Positions 48,601 through 59,397 of a stretch of 64,000 nt of DNA are shown here, piece after piece. The number at the start of each line of letters is the position of its first letter. Positions within the stretch are counted from its first letter, which is position 1. A program made the position numbers and the translations under genes. The notes beneath the pieces are model-generated. The model did no database searches. It saw nothing but the letters and a program-made list of their open reading frames with translations, and was not told the DNA's origin. Source of the stretch: Pegoplata infirma (Eukaryota > Arthropoda > Insecta > Diptera > Anthomyiidae); assembly GCA_963921195.1 (NCBI GenBank), contig OY992537.1:16393125-16457124 (forward strand), in the 5' to 3' direction.

Positions 48601-51600
48601 TGTCGAATATTCGTTAAACCGGGCTTTACCTGTATAAGCTAACTATTAACAAAAAGTAAATAAGAATTACTGTTTTCATTTTCTTAAAACCAAAAATTTT
48701 AGTAACTTGGATAATAATTAACCTCGTGGTGAATAAAAAAATATTCACCAGCTGGTGAAAAAAACGTAACATAATAATTTTTCATCAATTTGTTTTTTCA
48801 TATTTGTTTTTAATCGACATTTTTTTTCATCAATATTTTTTATATCAATATTTTTTTATCAATTTTTTTTTTCATCAATATTTTTTTCACCAATATTCTT
48901 TTTTTCATCAATTTTTTTTTATCAATATTTTTTTCATAAACATTTTTTTTTATCAATTTTTTTTTTTATTAATATTTTTTTCATAAATTTAAAAAAAGGA
49001 TAGATGAAAAAAAATATTGATGAAATGAAATATTGATTAAAAAACTATTGATGAAATAAATATTGATTAAAAAAAAACTGATAAAAAATAATTATGATAC
49101 GTTTTATTCACCAGCTGGTGAATATATTTTTATTCACCACGAGGGTAATTATTATCCAAGTTACAAACCCGAGTTTCTAAAATTTTTGGTTTTAAGAAAA
49201 TGAAAACAGTAATTCTTATTTTTTTTGTTAATCGTTAGCTTAACGAATATTCGATATAACGAACGACAAAAATTTTAACAGTGACTACCTTATTTAACGA
49301 ACGTTTCAAAAATTTTCGGCTCGATATTACGAATGACCAAAATTTAAACATTGATTACCTTATCTACCGAACGTTTAAAACATGTTCCGATCAATATAAT
49401 GAACGCTTGATATAAAAAAGCACAAAAATTAGTTAAAAAATCTAAAAAGGTGTTAGGTCTTAACTCTCTATAAGAGATTTTTGAAATCAGTAGTTTCCAG
49501 AAGCCAAAAATAACGAATTTTTGGTTTCAGTTCATTAATTTTGATTAATTTTTGAATAAAAAATATTTTTATGTTTAAAATTTTAAAAACTCACCGTTAG
49601 CTTGGTTATTTTAATAAAAAATACATAAAAAACGAATCTTCCGATATAACGAATACGTCTAACATAGTATAAATCGTTATATCGTGCTTTACTTGTAGAG
49701 ACATACTGAGGTGGCGTCCTGCAACCAGCCTAAAAACATTATCATGTTAAAAAACAACAATGGTACATAACAAAATTGAGCTAAATTTTTAAAACCTTGG
49801 TCGACTTTAATTTTTTTTTGTTTCATTCAAGATACACTCGACGACCCCAAATTTGTTGCACAGTGTAATTTAAATTAAACAACATTTTTCAAACACAATA
49901 TGATTGGTACATATGTTAAGGATCTCATTTTCTGAATTATCTTCTATAAGGTGGACCTAATTTTTTTAGTTTAGATTTTCTAAAATCAGAGACCAAGTTT
50001 GCGTGAGGTTCGGGTAAAAAAAAATTGATAAAAAAATGAGCTCGATCGGCTAAAAATGTCCGTGCCGCAGGCAAATTTAAGTATATTTGTGAGAACAAAA
50101 TCGGCGAAAAATTAAAATTTGCGCAAAATTGTGGCTTTTTCCTACGATCAAGAATTAATTAAATTAAAAAAATCTCAAAATTTCAAATAGCTATATCTCG
50201 AAAACCGTTTGACTAATTTGAAAAGTTTTTGGATATTTGTATACAGCTCATCAACATTTTTTTTTTTAGTTTTGCCTCAATTTTCTAACACTCAGAAAAT
50301 TATGTAAGTTACTACATGTTAGTTATTTGTATATTTTACAGTAGTTAATTGTTTTCAACTACAAAGTCAGTTGTTTTTGTATGAAAAATATGAAACAACT
50401 ATTTCTGTTAGTTATTTTAAGTCGATTTTTTGATCAACTAACAAAAAAGTACTGTGATGTAGTAACAGTTATTTAAAGTAGTTAATTTTATTTTTTTTGT
50501 CTCTGAAAAATTTTCAAACTTTTTTTCCAAAAAATAAATTTTTGTTTTTTTATTTTTCACAACTTAAAAAAAAGAAAACTTGGAAAAAATTTGGTCTTCA
50601 ATTTTTTTTTCTGAAAATTAAAAAAAAAAAGTTATATTTTGATTATTCTATTTTTACTACATTTTAGTTGTTTTAACTACAAATGTAAGTAGTTTTTACT
50701 ACATAAGTCAGTTGTTTTTTGTTAGTTAAAATAACTAACATTGTTAGTTGATTTAACTGAAAAAGTAGTTGACCCCAAAACAACTTACAAAGTAGTTATT
50801 TTAACTGACATTTTCAGTTGATTTTACTAACATAATTTTTTGAGTGAACAAACAAACAATTTTCAACCGACCGATCTCATATTTTTATCAAAACTCACAA
50901 CTCAAATTGGCCTCCGATTTGGAAACAGATTAGCTTTAAATTTTCCCATACATTAAAGGTCCTCCTTAATTTCCAAATATTTTTTCTAGGGTGTTAATTT
51001 ACACTGAGCACATGAGCCGATGTTATCGGATAAGAGTTCAGATGCACACTCAAAAACAAACCTTGTCAAATTACTAGAAAAAGTGTCGTAATCCCATTTT
51101 ACCAATATTTGACAGTTTTCCTTGTTTTTTTACTTGTTTTAAAACAAACAATTTTCAATCAAAATTTTTATTTTTTTTTGTAATTTTACATTTTTTTTTT
51201 GTAATTTTACAAATATCTAAGATTTTTTTGTACAAAAAAGATCTAGTAAATTCACGAGAATTCCTTGTAAGTTTTATTGCGCCAAAAAAGTTGAAAAGTT
51301 ACAATTTTATTGGTAAAAAGTTTGTAAAATTACAAAAAAGCTCCTAATTTTTACTAGGAATTCTCGTAAAATAGAAAGTATCAAAAATCTAGTAAAGTCA
51401 CGAAACATCCTTGTAAAGCTACCTACAGACGGCGCAATATTATGTAGAATATTCAATTATATTGATGGTGTGTGGGTAAGATTGGCTATTGTAAAATCAT
51501 CAATATTACCCACACACCATCAATATAATTGCATATTGTACATAATATTGCGTCGTCTGTAGGTACCTTTAGTTTTATTGCGTCAAAAAATTTTAAATTT

Positions 51601-54600
51601 CCAATTTTATTTTTAAAAAGCTTGTAAAATTACAAAATTATTGGTAAAAAGCTTGTAAAATTACAAGGAATTCTTGTCAAATTGGAGGTATAACAAGTTT
51701 TTCTTGTCATTTTACAAGGGTTTTTTTTAATTCAATATTGGTGCTAAACTGAAGAATTTTCGAATGAGATTCTGTGTGGAAACTTACCACTCCTAATCAT
51801 TTCTAGAATAAAATTTAAATCGAAAAGTCTCACCAAAGGCAGCGAAATTGCACTGCGCTGCAAATTATACCAGTATCTTTTTATTTCCAAATCTTAAACA
51901 ATACCTGAAAGCTTTTTAGCATAAAAGCTACATAAATAACTATTGAAGCTAGAGCAACTAACTAAAAAGTTTTTTTTTTAGCAAAGTGGGATGAGTTTCC
52001 AACAAATTCATCTGGCAACTTTAAACTACTTTTTAAAAAGTTTTTTTTTTTTTAAACTTACCCTAGACACAATTCTTCATAATGATTTTTTTGTCTGCAA
52101 CTGTAGAAAAATTAAATAATTTTTTAACAATACAAAATTTTATAATTTAAAACTCTTAAGGCAGAAACATAATTGACCTAGGAAGTATGTACTGTTAATT
52201 ATGTTTCTGGTGGCAATTTTTTTGACATCAAGTGTATGCAACTACATATCAGGCCTAATTTTATGTATAAATTGTAAATGAAGAGAATGAAAATGAAATA
52301 TTGAAGTTAATATAGTATGACATTTTTAATAGCAAGTAGTAGTTGTAGTAGTTTTAAGGACATTGTTACAGTTGATTTATTAGATTATAAATAGATCATT
52401 ATAAATACATCGAGAGATAATAAAATTCTATGTGAGTAAAACACTTAAATTTTTAATAAAATTTTGTACCTTTTAAATTGTGTTTTAAAATATATCTAAA
52501 ATATTGAATTTAATTAAGCGTTTTTTAAGAAATTTAAAGATGACAACACTTTTTTCTTCCCTCTCTCTCTCTAGCATAGAGATTTACAAAAACGTCAAAA
52601 AAGTCAATAGAAACTACAAATTATGTATTGACAACATTGACAACTAAAACATTTATTTCAAGAATTAAAATATATAAAAAGTAATTAGAAATAAAAAGAA
52701 AAAAATCCTACAAAAGAAACCGAGAAAACACCTAAAATATAAATTCTAAAACATAATTAGAAAACACACATCTATTATAAAATTCCATGTTTTCTAGGAT
52801 TTCTAAAAATTAATTATGTTGTTTCATCTAAAATTTAATTAGATTAAGAAAAAGGATTCACGTTAAACATAGACTGAAAACAAATATTGATTCATCATTA
52901 TTTTTTATCCAAATGGGAATTGGAAAACATGATACAAAGATTATGCCAGATTTTATGGATAATGATGATGGAAATGCGTCTTTATTTTTATGTTGAATGA
53001 AAAGGCGGATTTCTTTTTTTTTATATTTTCATAGAAAAGATGTTGAACTTGATGAAAATGATGATGATGAATGGAAATTACATTTACTGAAACATGCTAT
53101 ATTTGAATGAGAAAAATAAACATAAATGTAAATGAAGACCGCCCTAAAATAATGATAGTACGCATAAAATAAAAGACTAAAACACAATTAAGACGTCAGG
53201 CGAAGAGAAAATAAAAAAAAATTCTTGAGTTATTTTTTTTTCTATAAATTCTCTATACTAGAAAAAAAAGTTTCAACATTTCAAGAATTTTTCCATATTT
53301 AAAATTTATTAAATTTTGATAATTATTTGAAACGAAAATTGTCACAAATACTAAGAATTGTTTATGCAAAAAATGTCTAAGATTCTGAGAAATTTTTCTT
53401 ACTAAAAATAACTGAGAATCTGAACAATTTTTTTTAGGGTTGAAATATCAGATTCTGAGATTTTTTCTTTACAAAAAATATATTTGAATTTGAATCATTT
53501 TTCTATACAAAAGTTTTCTCAGAATCCGACAAATTTTCTGTACAAAATATGTTTCAGAATCTAAAAATTTTTTAATACGAAAAATGTTATTTTTGAGGAG
53601 TCGGTCAGAATCTAAGAAATTTTCTTTATGAAAAATGTTTCAGAATCTGATAATTTTTCTAAAAAAAGTGTCTTAGAATCTAATAATTTTTCTATACGAA
53701 AAATGTGTCAGAATTTGGGAATCTTGCAAGACGAATGTTTTAGAATCTGATAGTTTTTTTATAAAAAAATGTCTCAGAATCTGACAATTTTTCAATACGA
53801 AAAATGTGTCAGAATTAGAGAATTTTTCTATACTTAAAATTTTTCAGAATCCGATAATTTTTCTATACCAAAAATGTTTCAGAATCTGACAATTTTTCTA
53901 TACGAAAAATGGCTGAGAATTTTTCTATACAAAAATGTCTTAACATTTTTCTATACAAAAATTTTCTCAGAATCCGAAAATTTTTCTATATGAATAAAGT
54001 CTCAGAATCTATAAAATGTCTTAGAATCTAAGAATTTTTCTACACGAAAAATGTGAATCTGAGAATTTTTCTATAGGAAAAATGTCTCAGAAACTGAGAA
54101 CTTTTCTATATGAAAAATGTCTTAGAATCTGAGGATTTTCCATACGAAAAATATTTTAGAATCTAAGAATTTTCTTATACGAATATAAAGTATACAAAAA
54201 TTGTCTCAAAATCTGAGAATTTTTCTATAACAAAAATGTGAATCTGAGAATTTTTCTATAGGAAAAATGTCTCAGAAACTAAGAACTTTTCTTTACGAAA
54301 AATGTCTCAGAATCTGAGGATTTTTTTCTTTACCAAAATTGTCTCAGAATCTGAAAATTTTTCAGAACCTGAGAATTTTCCTATATGAAAAATTTCTCAG
54401 AATCTGAAAATTTTTCTATACGAAAAATACCTGAGAATTTTTCTATACGAAAAATGTCTTAAAATTTTTCTATACGAAAATTATTTCAGAATCCGAAAAT
54501 TTTTCTATATGAATTTTTCTACATTGTGAATCTGAGAATTTTTCTACACCAAAAATGTGAATCTGAGAGTTTTTCTATAGGAAAAATGTCTCAGAAACTA

Positions 54601-56866
54601 AGAACTTTTCTTTACGAAAAATGTCTCAGAATCTGAGGATTTTCCATACGAAAATTTTTTTAAAATCTGAGAATTTTTCGAATAAAGTCTTAAAGTTCTA
54701 GAATTTTTCTATACGAATATTGTCTCAGAATCTGAGAATTTTTTATACGAAAAATGTCTGAGAATTTTTTTATACGAAAAATTTCTGAGAATCTGAGAAT
54801 TTTTCTACACGAAAAATGTCTATACGACAAATGTATGAGAATCTGAAACTTTTTTTTTTAGAAAAGTTGGTCAGAATCTCAGAATTTTGATGTACGAAAA
54901 GTTTCTCAAAATCTAAGAATTTTTCTATACAAAAAATTCTTAGAATCTAAAAAGAGTTTTTATCAAAAAAACTTCTCAGAATTATTTATTTGCGAAAACT
55001 GTCTCAGAATCTGAGATAAAACTTGTAATAGAAAAAATATCCGAGAATCTGAAAATTTGTCTGTATGACAATATTTTTAGAATCTAAATATTTGAAAAGC
55101 TTTTACCTTATCGCTTTAAATCTCAATTGTGTTTTGTCCTTATTTTAAAAGTTATTTAACGAAAATTAAACAAAGGCAATTTTAAAGGTTAAAAGTAGTA
55201 AGTATCATGGTTTTTAAAAAAGGCAGCGAAGGAGAAGGCAAAAAAATGTTAGAAAAATAAACACAAATCATCATTGCATGATGGAAAGAACATACAAAAA
55301 AAATTTGAAACTTACTTTTCACCGTCAATAGATGTGCACGAATTTTGCCTCAATTTCGATTTACCTGACGTGGGACTTCTGGAATATTTTTTTTTTTGTA
55401 TTGATTTTACAGATGAGGAAAAAAAAGGAAACAAATAAAAATGAAGATTTTTACAAAAATCAAAAGAGAATATTTTATTTTAAAAATAAAACAACAAAAA
55501 AGCATTTGCTAAATCAAAAAACATTGAAATGGCGGGTCCGACTAGCATAAAAAGAGTTAAGATGATGACATTGACATTAATGACATTGAAGCAAACATTG
55601 AGATAAATCATTATGATTTTGAATATGTACAATCGATGACATCAAACATTAAATATGAGTTCAACATTTCAATACTTTTTACTTTCAATTATGATAATTG
55701 CACAACTTTAAAGCTTTGTAGTTATTCGTTTAATGATAAGAGCCGAGCTTTAAAGCTTTTTTTTTTAAAGAAAATCCTAAGAGAATTGCGCTGAGATTAT
55801 AAGCTGAGTTTAAATGCTGTCATTATGAAAGAGAGAGAGAAACCTTACAGACTAAACGTTTTGTGGGAATGTTTGATGAGAGTTGAGTGTTAAAAATAAT
55901 AAAGGCTTTTTTTCAAAATAAGCTTTTATCTCACCATTCACTTCCAATTAGTTATCACTGGAGTTTTTTTTTTACGAATTGGAAACTACATGTTACTAAA
56001 AATTTGTTAGTTTTGCAAAAAATTTCTTTTAAAATATCTTAGCCATGGCGATAAATTATGCTGCAGATTAATTTTTGTTTATAACATTTGAGAGCAGGTT
56101 TGATTTACTAAAGTTGGCATGTTTTTTATTAAATAAATGCCAGCTTAAAAGCTGACTTTTAAAAGAAGAGAGCAAAAAGCTTCTGTGCCCCAACAAACAA
56201 TACTTACTTGGATTCGTCGAGGAAGACAGCTTCTAAAACTCGTGCAGCATAATGCAAATTTTTTTGCAAAACATCCGCTTGAACTTCGCCAGCATTAAGC
56301 ATACGTAAGAGACTACGTAGTCTGTACAAAAGAGAGAGATAAATAAAAAAGAAAGTAGAGAATTTAAAAAAAGAGCTTTCTTTAAATTGCAAAACTAATT
56401 TACCTTAATGCCGCTTTATCGCAGGCATCTGGTGTATCGACAGCTGGTAAATTTTCCGTTGCCAAATCCGTTGTTGATGACGAGGTTATAGTTAATGCGG
56501 ACGCGACCGTCGAGATTGTATCTTCCATTGGATTTTCCATATCATCGGCGGATGGTAATGCATTATTGCCCAAATTTGGTGATGTTGGTAACATTTTTAT
56601 ATTGTAAGCTGTAGTATTGCTGGTGCTGTGCTGGTGAGTGCTGTAGGTGGGTGTTTGTGCTGCTGAGGGAAGTGATGATGATAATGGCGGTATTGTAGTA
56701 TTATTTGTTTCGTGTAGACGACTATCGTGTAAAATATTTGCCAAAGAATCTCCTAGTGTTGAGGAAGATGTCGGTGTTGACACCTGTGAATGTAAATGCT
56801 GACTTTCAAATTGGCTAAAACTTTTACGACTGTTGGAACGGCGTACAATTGTAAGAGCTCCGTGTC
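42655..56866 (-). CDS. Pde1c: PDE1-type phosphodiesterase gene (Pde1c-like): N-terminal domain exons and a catalytic-domain-less 3' end; 5' incomplete
   Basis: PDE1 enzymes hydrolyse cAMP and cGMP under calcium/calmodulin control. Four exons join in frame on the minus strand: 56404-56866 (463 nt), 56208-56321 (114 nt), 55316-55378 (63 nt) and 42655-43234 (580 nt, stop at 42655). Each has GT/AG borders and each junction keeps phase. Exon A is Ser/Thr-rich (VRRSNSRKSFSQ onward) and opens after a strong acceptor (TCCCAG), so upstream exons are missing. Exon B gives LRSLLRMLNAGEVQADVLQ then KNLHYAARVLEAVFLDESK, matching the PDE1 N-terminal domain (RLRSLVKQLERGE... ...YAATVLESVYIDE in vertebrates). 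Exon C gives SPTSGKSKLRQNSCTSIDGE. Exon D is Asn/Ser/Thr-rich and ends basic (QRQKRLRTPVWARTL, then YIPFFSTV). The HD-type catalytic domain that should follow exon B is absent. It may be encoded by alternative exons outside the window, or this may be a regulatory, truncated isoform. The family call is good; the gene symbol and the tail exons are less certain. Confidence 0.7.
43751..44512. mobile_element. Foldback element in the intron nest
   Basis: CAGTTGGCAACC at the left mirrors GGTTGCCGACTG at the right. The arms share CGACCAAAATTCATGTCCGA/TCGGACATGAATTTTGGTC. The core repeats CATCTGTGGACCAAAAT-like phrases. Confidence 0.75.
44517..44927. mobile_element. Inverted-repeat element with ACTTGAGCG subterminal repeats
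   Basis: ACTTGAGCGCTACTGTAGCG on the left corresponds to CGCTACAGCACCG and CGTATTCGCTCAAGT on the right. Outer ends read AAGGC/GCCTT. Unusually GC-rich ends for this region. Confidence 0.6.
44926..45324. mobile_element. Inverted-repeat element AAGGTAGAAACAGAACAAGC, GC-rich
   Basis: AAGGTAGAAACAGAACAAGC on the left mirrors GCTTGTTCTGTTCCTACCTT on the right, followed inward by ACGGCACGG/CGTGCCGG. It directly abuts the previous element. Confidence 0.75.
45436..45894. mobile_element. Transib-like non-autonomous element with CACAGTG ends and GGACG target duplication
   Basis: The left end CACAGTGGGGCAAGATGCAC and right end GTGCATCACGCCCCACTGTG are inverted over about 55 bases. GGACG occurs on both sides (45431-45435 and 45895-45899). 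A CAC-GTG heptamer plus a 5-base GC-rich duplication is the signature of Transib elements, relatives of RAG. A second inner palindrome (GCTGTCTGCTG and TACATGTAAAAATTTT) forms a hairpin at about 45560-45670. A MITE is nested at 45710-45835. No transposase. Confidence 0.65.
45710..45835. mobile_element. GGCCCCTATGACAC-family MITE with TTA duplication
   Basis: Starts GGCCCCTATGACACTAGC and ends GTGTCTAAGGGTA. TTA flanks it on both sides (45707-45709 and 45836-45838). The interrupted host arm can be read across the site. The 3-base TTA duplication recalls PIF/Harbinger elements. Confidence 0.7.
46878..47143. mobile_element. GAGGGCTTATAT...ATATAAGCCCTC inverted-repeat element
   Basis: Perfect 12-base inverted ends. 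The same ends bound the large nest at 56949-59942, whose un-nested size is similar (about 0.25 kb). Confidence 0.75.
47144..48300. other. Intronic sequence of the PDE1-like gene, nothing recognised
   Basis: AT-rich, no repeat family or exon identified. A minus-strand frame (47263-47496) is hydrophobic but has no recognisable domain. Confidence 0.4.
48310..49390. mobile_element. Foldback element with TTCACCAGCTGGTGAA palindromes
   Basis: The arms 48520-48800 and 49095-49390 are inverted, sharing TTCACCAGCTGGTGAA, TTCACCACGAGG/CCTCGTGGTGAA and GTTATATCGA/TCGATATTACGA-type phrases. A diverged direct copy of the left arm lies at 48310-48480. The centre (48800-49090) is an (ATCAATATTTTTTTC)n simple repeat. 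Frames in it are artefacts. Confidence 0.8.
50289..50846. mobile_element. CACTCAGAAAATTATG...CATAATTTTTTGAGTG element, iterated AGTTGTTTTAACTAC motifs
   Basis: Inverted ends flanked by AA on both sides. The interior is repeats of GTTAGTTATTTTAACT, AGTTGTTTTAACTACAAA and complements. A second copy is split across 57033-59787. Confidence 0.8.
51047..51732. mobile_element. CACTCAAAAAC-ended element, second copy, iterated CTTGTAAAATTACAAG
   Basis: Over 85% similar by eye to 17061-17552 from the left end (ACAAACCTTGTCAAATTAC) onward. The right end has decayed to TTTAATTC. It is interrupted by the hairpin at 51421-51572. Confidence 0.75.
51421..51572. mobile_element. Near-perfect hairpin MITE nested in the previous element
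   Basis: CTACCTACAGACGGCGCAAT on the left and ATTGCGTCGTCTGTAGGTAC on the right. The arms extend through ATATTGATGGTGTGTGGGTA and its complement. Confidence 0.85.
51733..53344. other. Intronic sequence of the PDE1-like gene, few repeats
   Basis: No exon recognised. A purine-rich GATGATGATG run occurs near 53060 and a CTCTCTCTCTCT run at 52561. Confidence 0.4.
53345..55090. repeat. Degenerate ~35-base minisatellite, roughly 50 units
   Basis: The unit is close to AATGTCTCAGAATCTGAGAA followed by TTTTTCTATACGAAA, with units of 30-40 bases and frequent losses. The GAATCTGAGAATTC-like core is partly palindromic. The array ends about 230 bases from exon C of the PDE1-like gene. Isolated related units occur at 14400-14665 and 38150-38780. 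Absence of identical repeats with distinct spacers excludes a CRISPR array. Confidence 0.9.
55379..56207. other. Intron between exons C and B of the PDE1-like gene
   Basis: Standard GT...AG borders; no repeat family recognised. The intron holds a GAGAGAGAGA run near 55831. Confidence 0.5.
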
Positions 56867-57383
56867 CTGGGAGTTGAATGAAATTAAGAAAGACAAAAAG
56901 AAATGATAAAAAAGTTTAGTAACATTCTTATTTTAGGAACTACATAACGAGGGCTTATATTCAAAACTTGCTATCTGCATAGTGAACATTTTTTAGGTGA
57001 TCAAGAGGAACTGTTGTTTTTAGGTAATTCTACACTCAAAAAATTATGTTAGTAAAATCAACTGAAAATGTCAGTTAAAATAACTACTTTGTAAGTTGTT
57101 TTGGGGTCAACTACTTTTTCAGTTAAATCAACTAACAATGTTAGTTATTTTAACTGACAAAAAACAACTGACTTATGTAGTAAAAATTACTAACATTTGT
57201 AGTCAAAACAACTAATATGTAGTAAAAATAAAATAAACAATATTCTATAACAGAAGGCAAAAACAAAAACTGTATTTAACAACTACCGACGGTAGTATAT
57301 GCAGTAACCAAAAAAACTTGCTTTCAAATTATATTTGGTGTAATGCTGGTGGAACTTCGAAAATCATATTTGCTTTCTCACTA

Positions 57384-57978
57384 ACAAGGGAAGTCTCCCT
57401 AGTGTCACCCGCGGATCTTTATGGAATTGGTTTTATTTTGTAGATAAGAAAAAATAAAGGGACACGTATTTTTTTTAGCGGCCCAAGTTCATATTTAGGG
57501 GGTAAAAAGGAGGGGGGAAGACAAGGCCATTTCTCAGTTTTTTTCGTTTATCTCCTATATTATACAAAGAAACCTAGTCATGTTACATACCAAATGAAAG
57601 GTCTTTGGAAAACCTATCTACGTGTCAAGAACGTGTCCAAACATGCACAACTTTTCGTCATATTGAGTAAAATACCAACATTTTTACACGTTTTTGTTAA
57701 TAAGTCGAAAAATATTAACTTCTTTGGGCCGTTGTTAGTACCACAAGATAGGTATTTTTAATACCTTTAATGATACCAAACATGCCTATATTAATTTAGT
57801 TTAAATAGGCGTAAATCGTAAAAAACTGAAAAAGGTAAATTTCCCCCATACAAATCGACCCCCCCTAAAAATGAGTTTGGGCCGCTAAAAAAAATACGTG
57901 TCGAATTAATTTTCGTTCTTAACAACGTATCCAAATTTCATGAAGATCGGAGAGTGACACCAGGGAGACTTCCCTTGT
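57384..57978. mobile_element. Foldback element ACAAGGGAAGTCTCCCT
   Basis: ACAAGGGAAGTCTCCCTAGT and CAGGGAGACTTCCCTTGT are inverted ends. Inner arms pair as ACACGTATTTTTTTTAGCGG/CCGCTAAAAAAAATACGTGT, with GGGCC and CCCCC blocks. Confidence 0.8.
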
Positions 57979-58046
57979 AAGTTGAGATTATTTAGAGTAT
58001 GAATATTTGATGTTTGCATGCTAACAGTATTACCTAATTTTCTAAA

Positions 58047-58096
58047 GAATTCTGATGATGGGGGAATTGGAACACCCCCGAAACGATCGTCAATTC
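58047..58096 (+). ncRNA. Hammerhead-ribozyme-like motif
   Basis: CTGATGA (58052-58058), a GGGGG...CCCCC helix (58060-58064 with 58075-58079), GAAA (58080-58083), then ACGATCGTC. In the latter ACG/CGT makes a minimal stem III, with C at 58091 at the cleavage position. GAATT before and AATTC after the core pair as stem I. This is the type I arrangement with tiny stem III known from Penelope-like retroelements and satellite ribozymes. One extra U (58059) sits between the core and stem II compared with the canonical form, so activity is uncertain. Confidence 0.55.
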
Positions 58097-58213
58097 ATTC
58101 CTGAAAATTGCCAAAATTTTTGAAAGCAAGAAACTCTATGAGTATTTAATGGGAGAATATCCTAATAAAGAAAGTAGAGTTATCATAAGTACTTGTTATG
58201 TTAATTCATAATG

Positions 58214-59397
58214 CACTGAAAAAAATAACTATACTGAAATTAAAGAAACACTGTTATTAATTTAAGTAAACATTTTTTTTTGGAATTTACTTCAACTTAT
58301 CTTAATATAAGGTGGTTTTACTTAAAACGAAGAAAATAAACTTGAAGATAGTACATGCAAATACTTAAAAAAGCACAAAAGTTTTCCTTAATTTGTTTTT
58401 TTAAATTAAGTTAAATATTCTTTACATTTATGGCGAATTGATTGCATTTAAGAAAAAAAGGGTTTATTAAAAAATTTTGTATTACTTAAAAGAAAAAAAT
58501 TGAAATTGTGAGCAAAAAAAATAAATAAGTACGTAACTTACTTAAAAATAGTATAGACATTTTCAAGACATTGAATCAAATAAGTACTATTCTTTAATTC
58601 CAAAACGCATTTTCTTTAATATAATCAATTTTTGTTTTAATTTAAGAAAAAAGTGATCTTTATTTTATTGATTTCATTGACTTTATTTGAATCCATATCT
58701 TCATCAGTTTAAGAAAGAATTTACTTAACGTAAGGAAAAACTACATTAGGTATTTTGGGGCCCCATCTGGGGGCCCCATCTGGAGACCCCATGAGACCCT
58801 AACTTTAAATCCAAATTTCGATTTTCGCGGAATTTTCAAATGCCTATAACTCTGCAAATATTACAGATACGAAAAAAATTCAAAAGACATTTTTGTAGTC
58901 CTTAACTTGTAAAATATGACCGCCGAAGACCCAAAAGTCCTCCGAGTAATAGTTTTCGAGTTATTTCATGATCAAATTTCTCAAGACCCCATTTCCATAT
59001 CTCAAAAACTAAGCAAGATAGAGCGATTCTGACCAAAATTTTGGATCAAAATCATTAGTGACCCCATAATAGTGTATGCACATACTCATGGGCGGACCCC
59101 ATAAATTGGGGGCCCGTAGGGTCCTCACATTAAGACTCCATAGGGTCCACAGAATCCGTAATTTTAAGGAAATTTTTACTTATTTTAAAAAAATATTTTT
59201 CCTCTGAATAAAAACAATTAAACTTATATTAAGTACAATTTTACTTACTTTTAAGATATATTTAAGTAAATGCATTACTATGTTTTTGGAAAAAATATAC
59301 TTGGAAGAAGAATTAATATCTTTGGAGCCCTCGCATACCCTCCTTTTTTTAAATTAAGTTCAACATGCTTTAAAAATGGTAAATTTTTTTTTCAGTG
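58214..59397. mobile_element. CACTGAAAAAAAT...TTTTTTTTCAGTG element with iterated ACTTAAAATAAGTAA motifs, TG duplication
   Basis: Inverted ends flanked by TG on both sides. The interior repeats TTACTTAAA/TTTAAGTAA motifs. A further insert of about 0.4 kb (58755-59150, GGGGCCCCATCTGG) carries the same AAAACTAAGCAAGATAGAGC phrase as the 421-1319 foldback. Confidence 0.75.

Noticed and set aside
53345..55090. Regular short repeats resembling a CRISPR array
   Set aside because: Repeats are degenerate and contiguous without distinct spacers, and the genome is eukaryotic.
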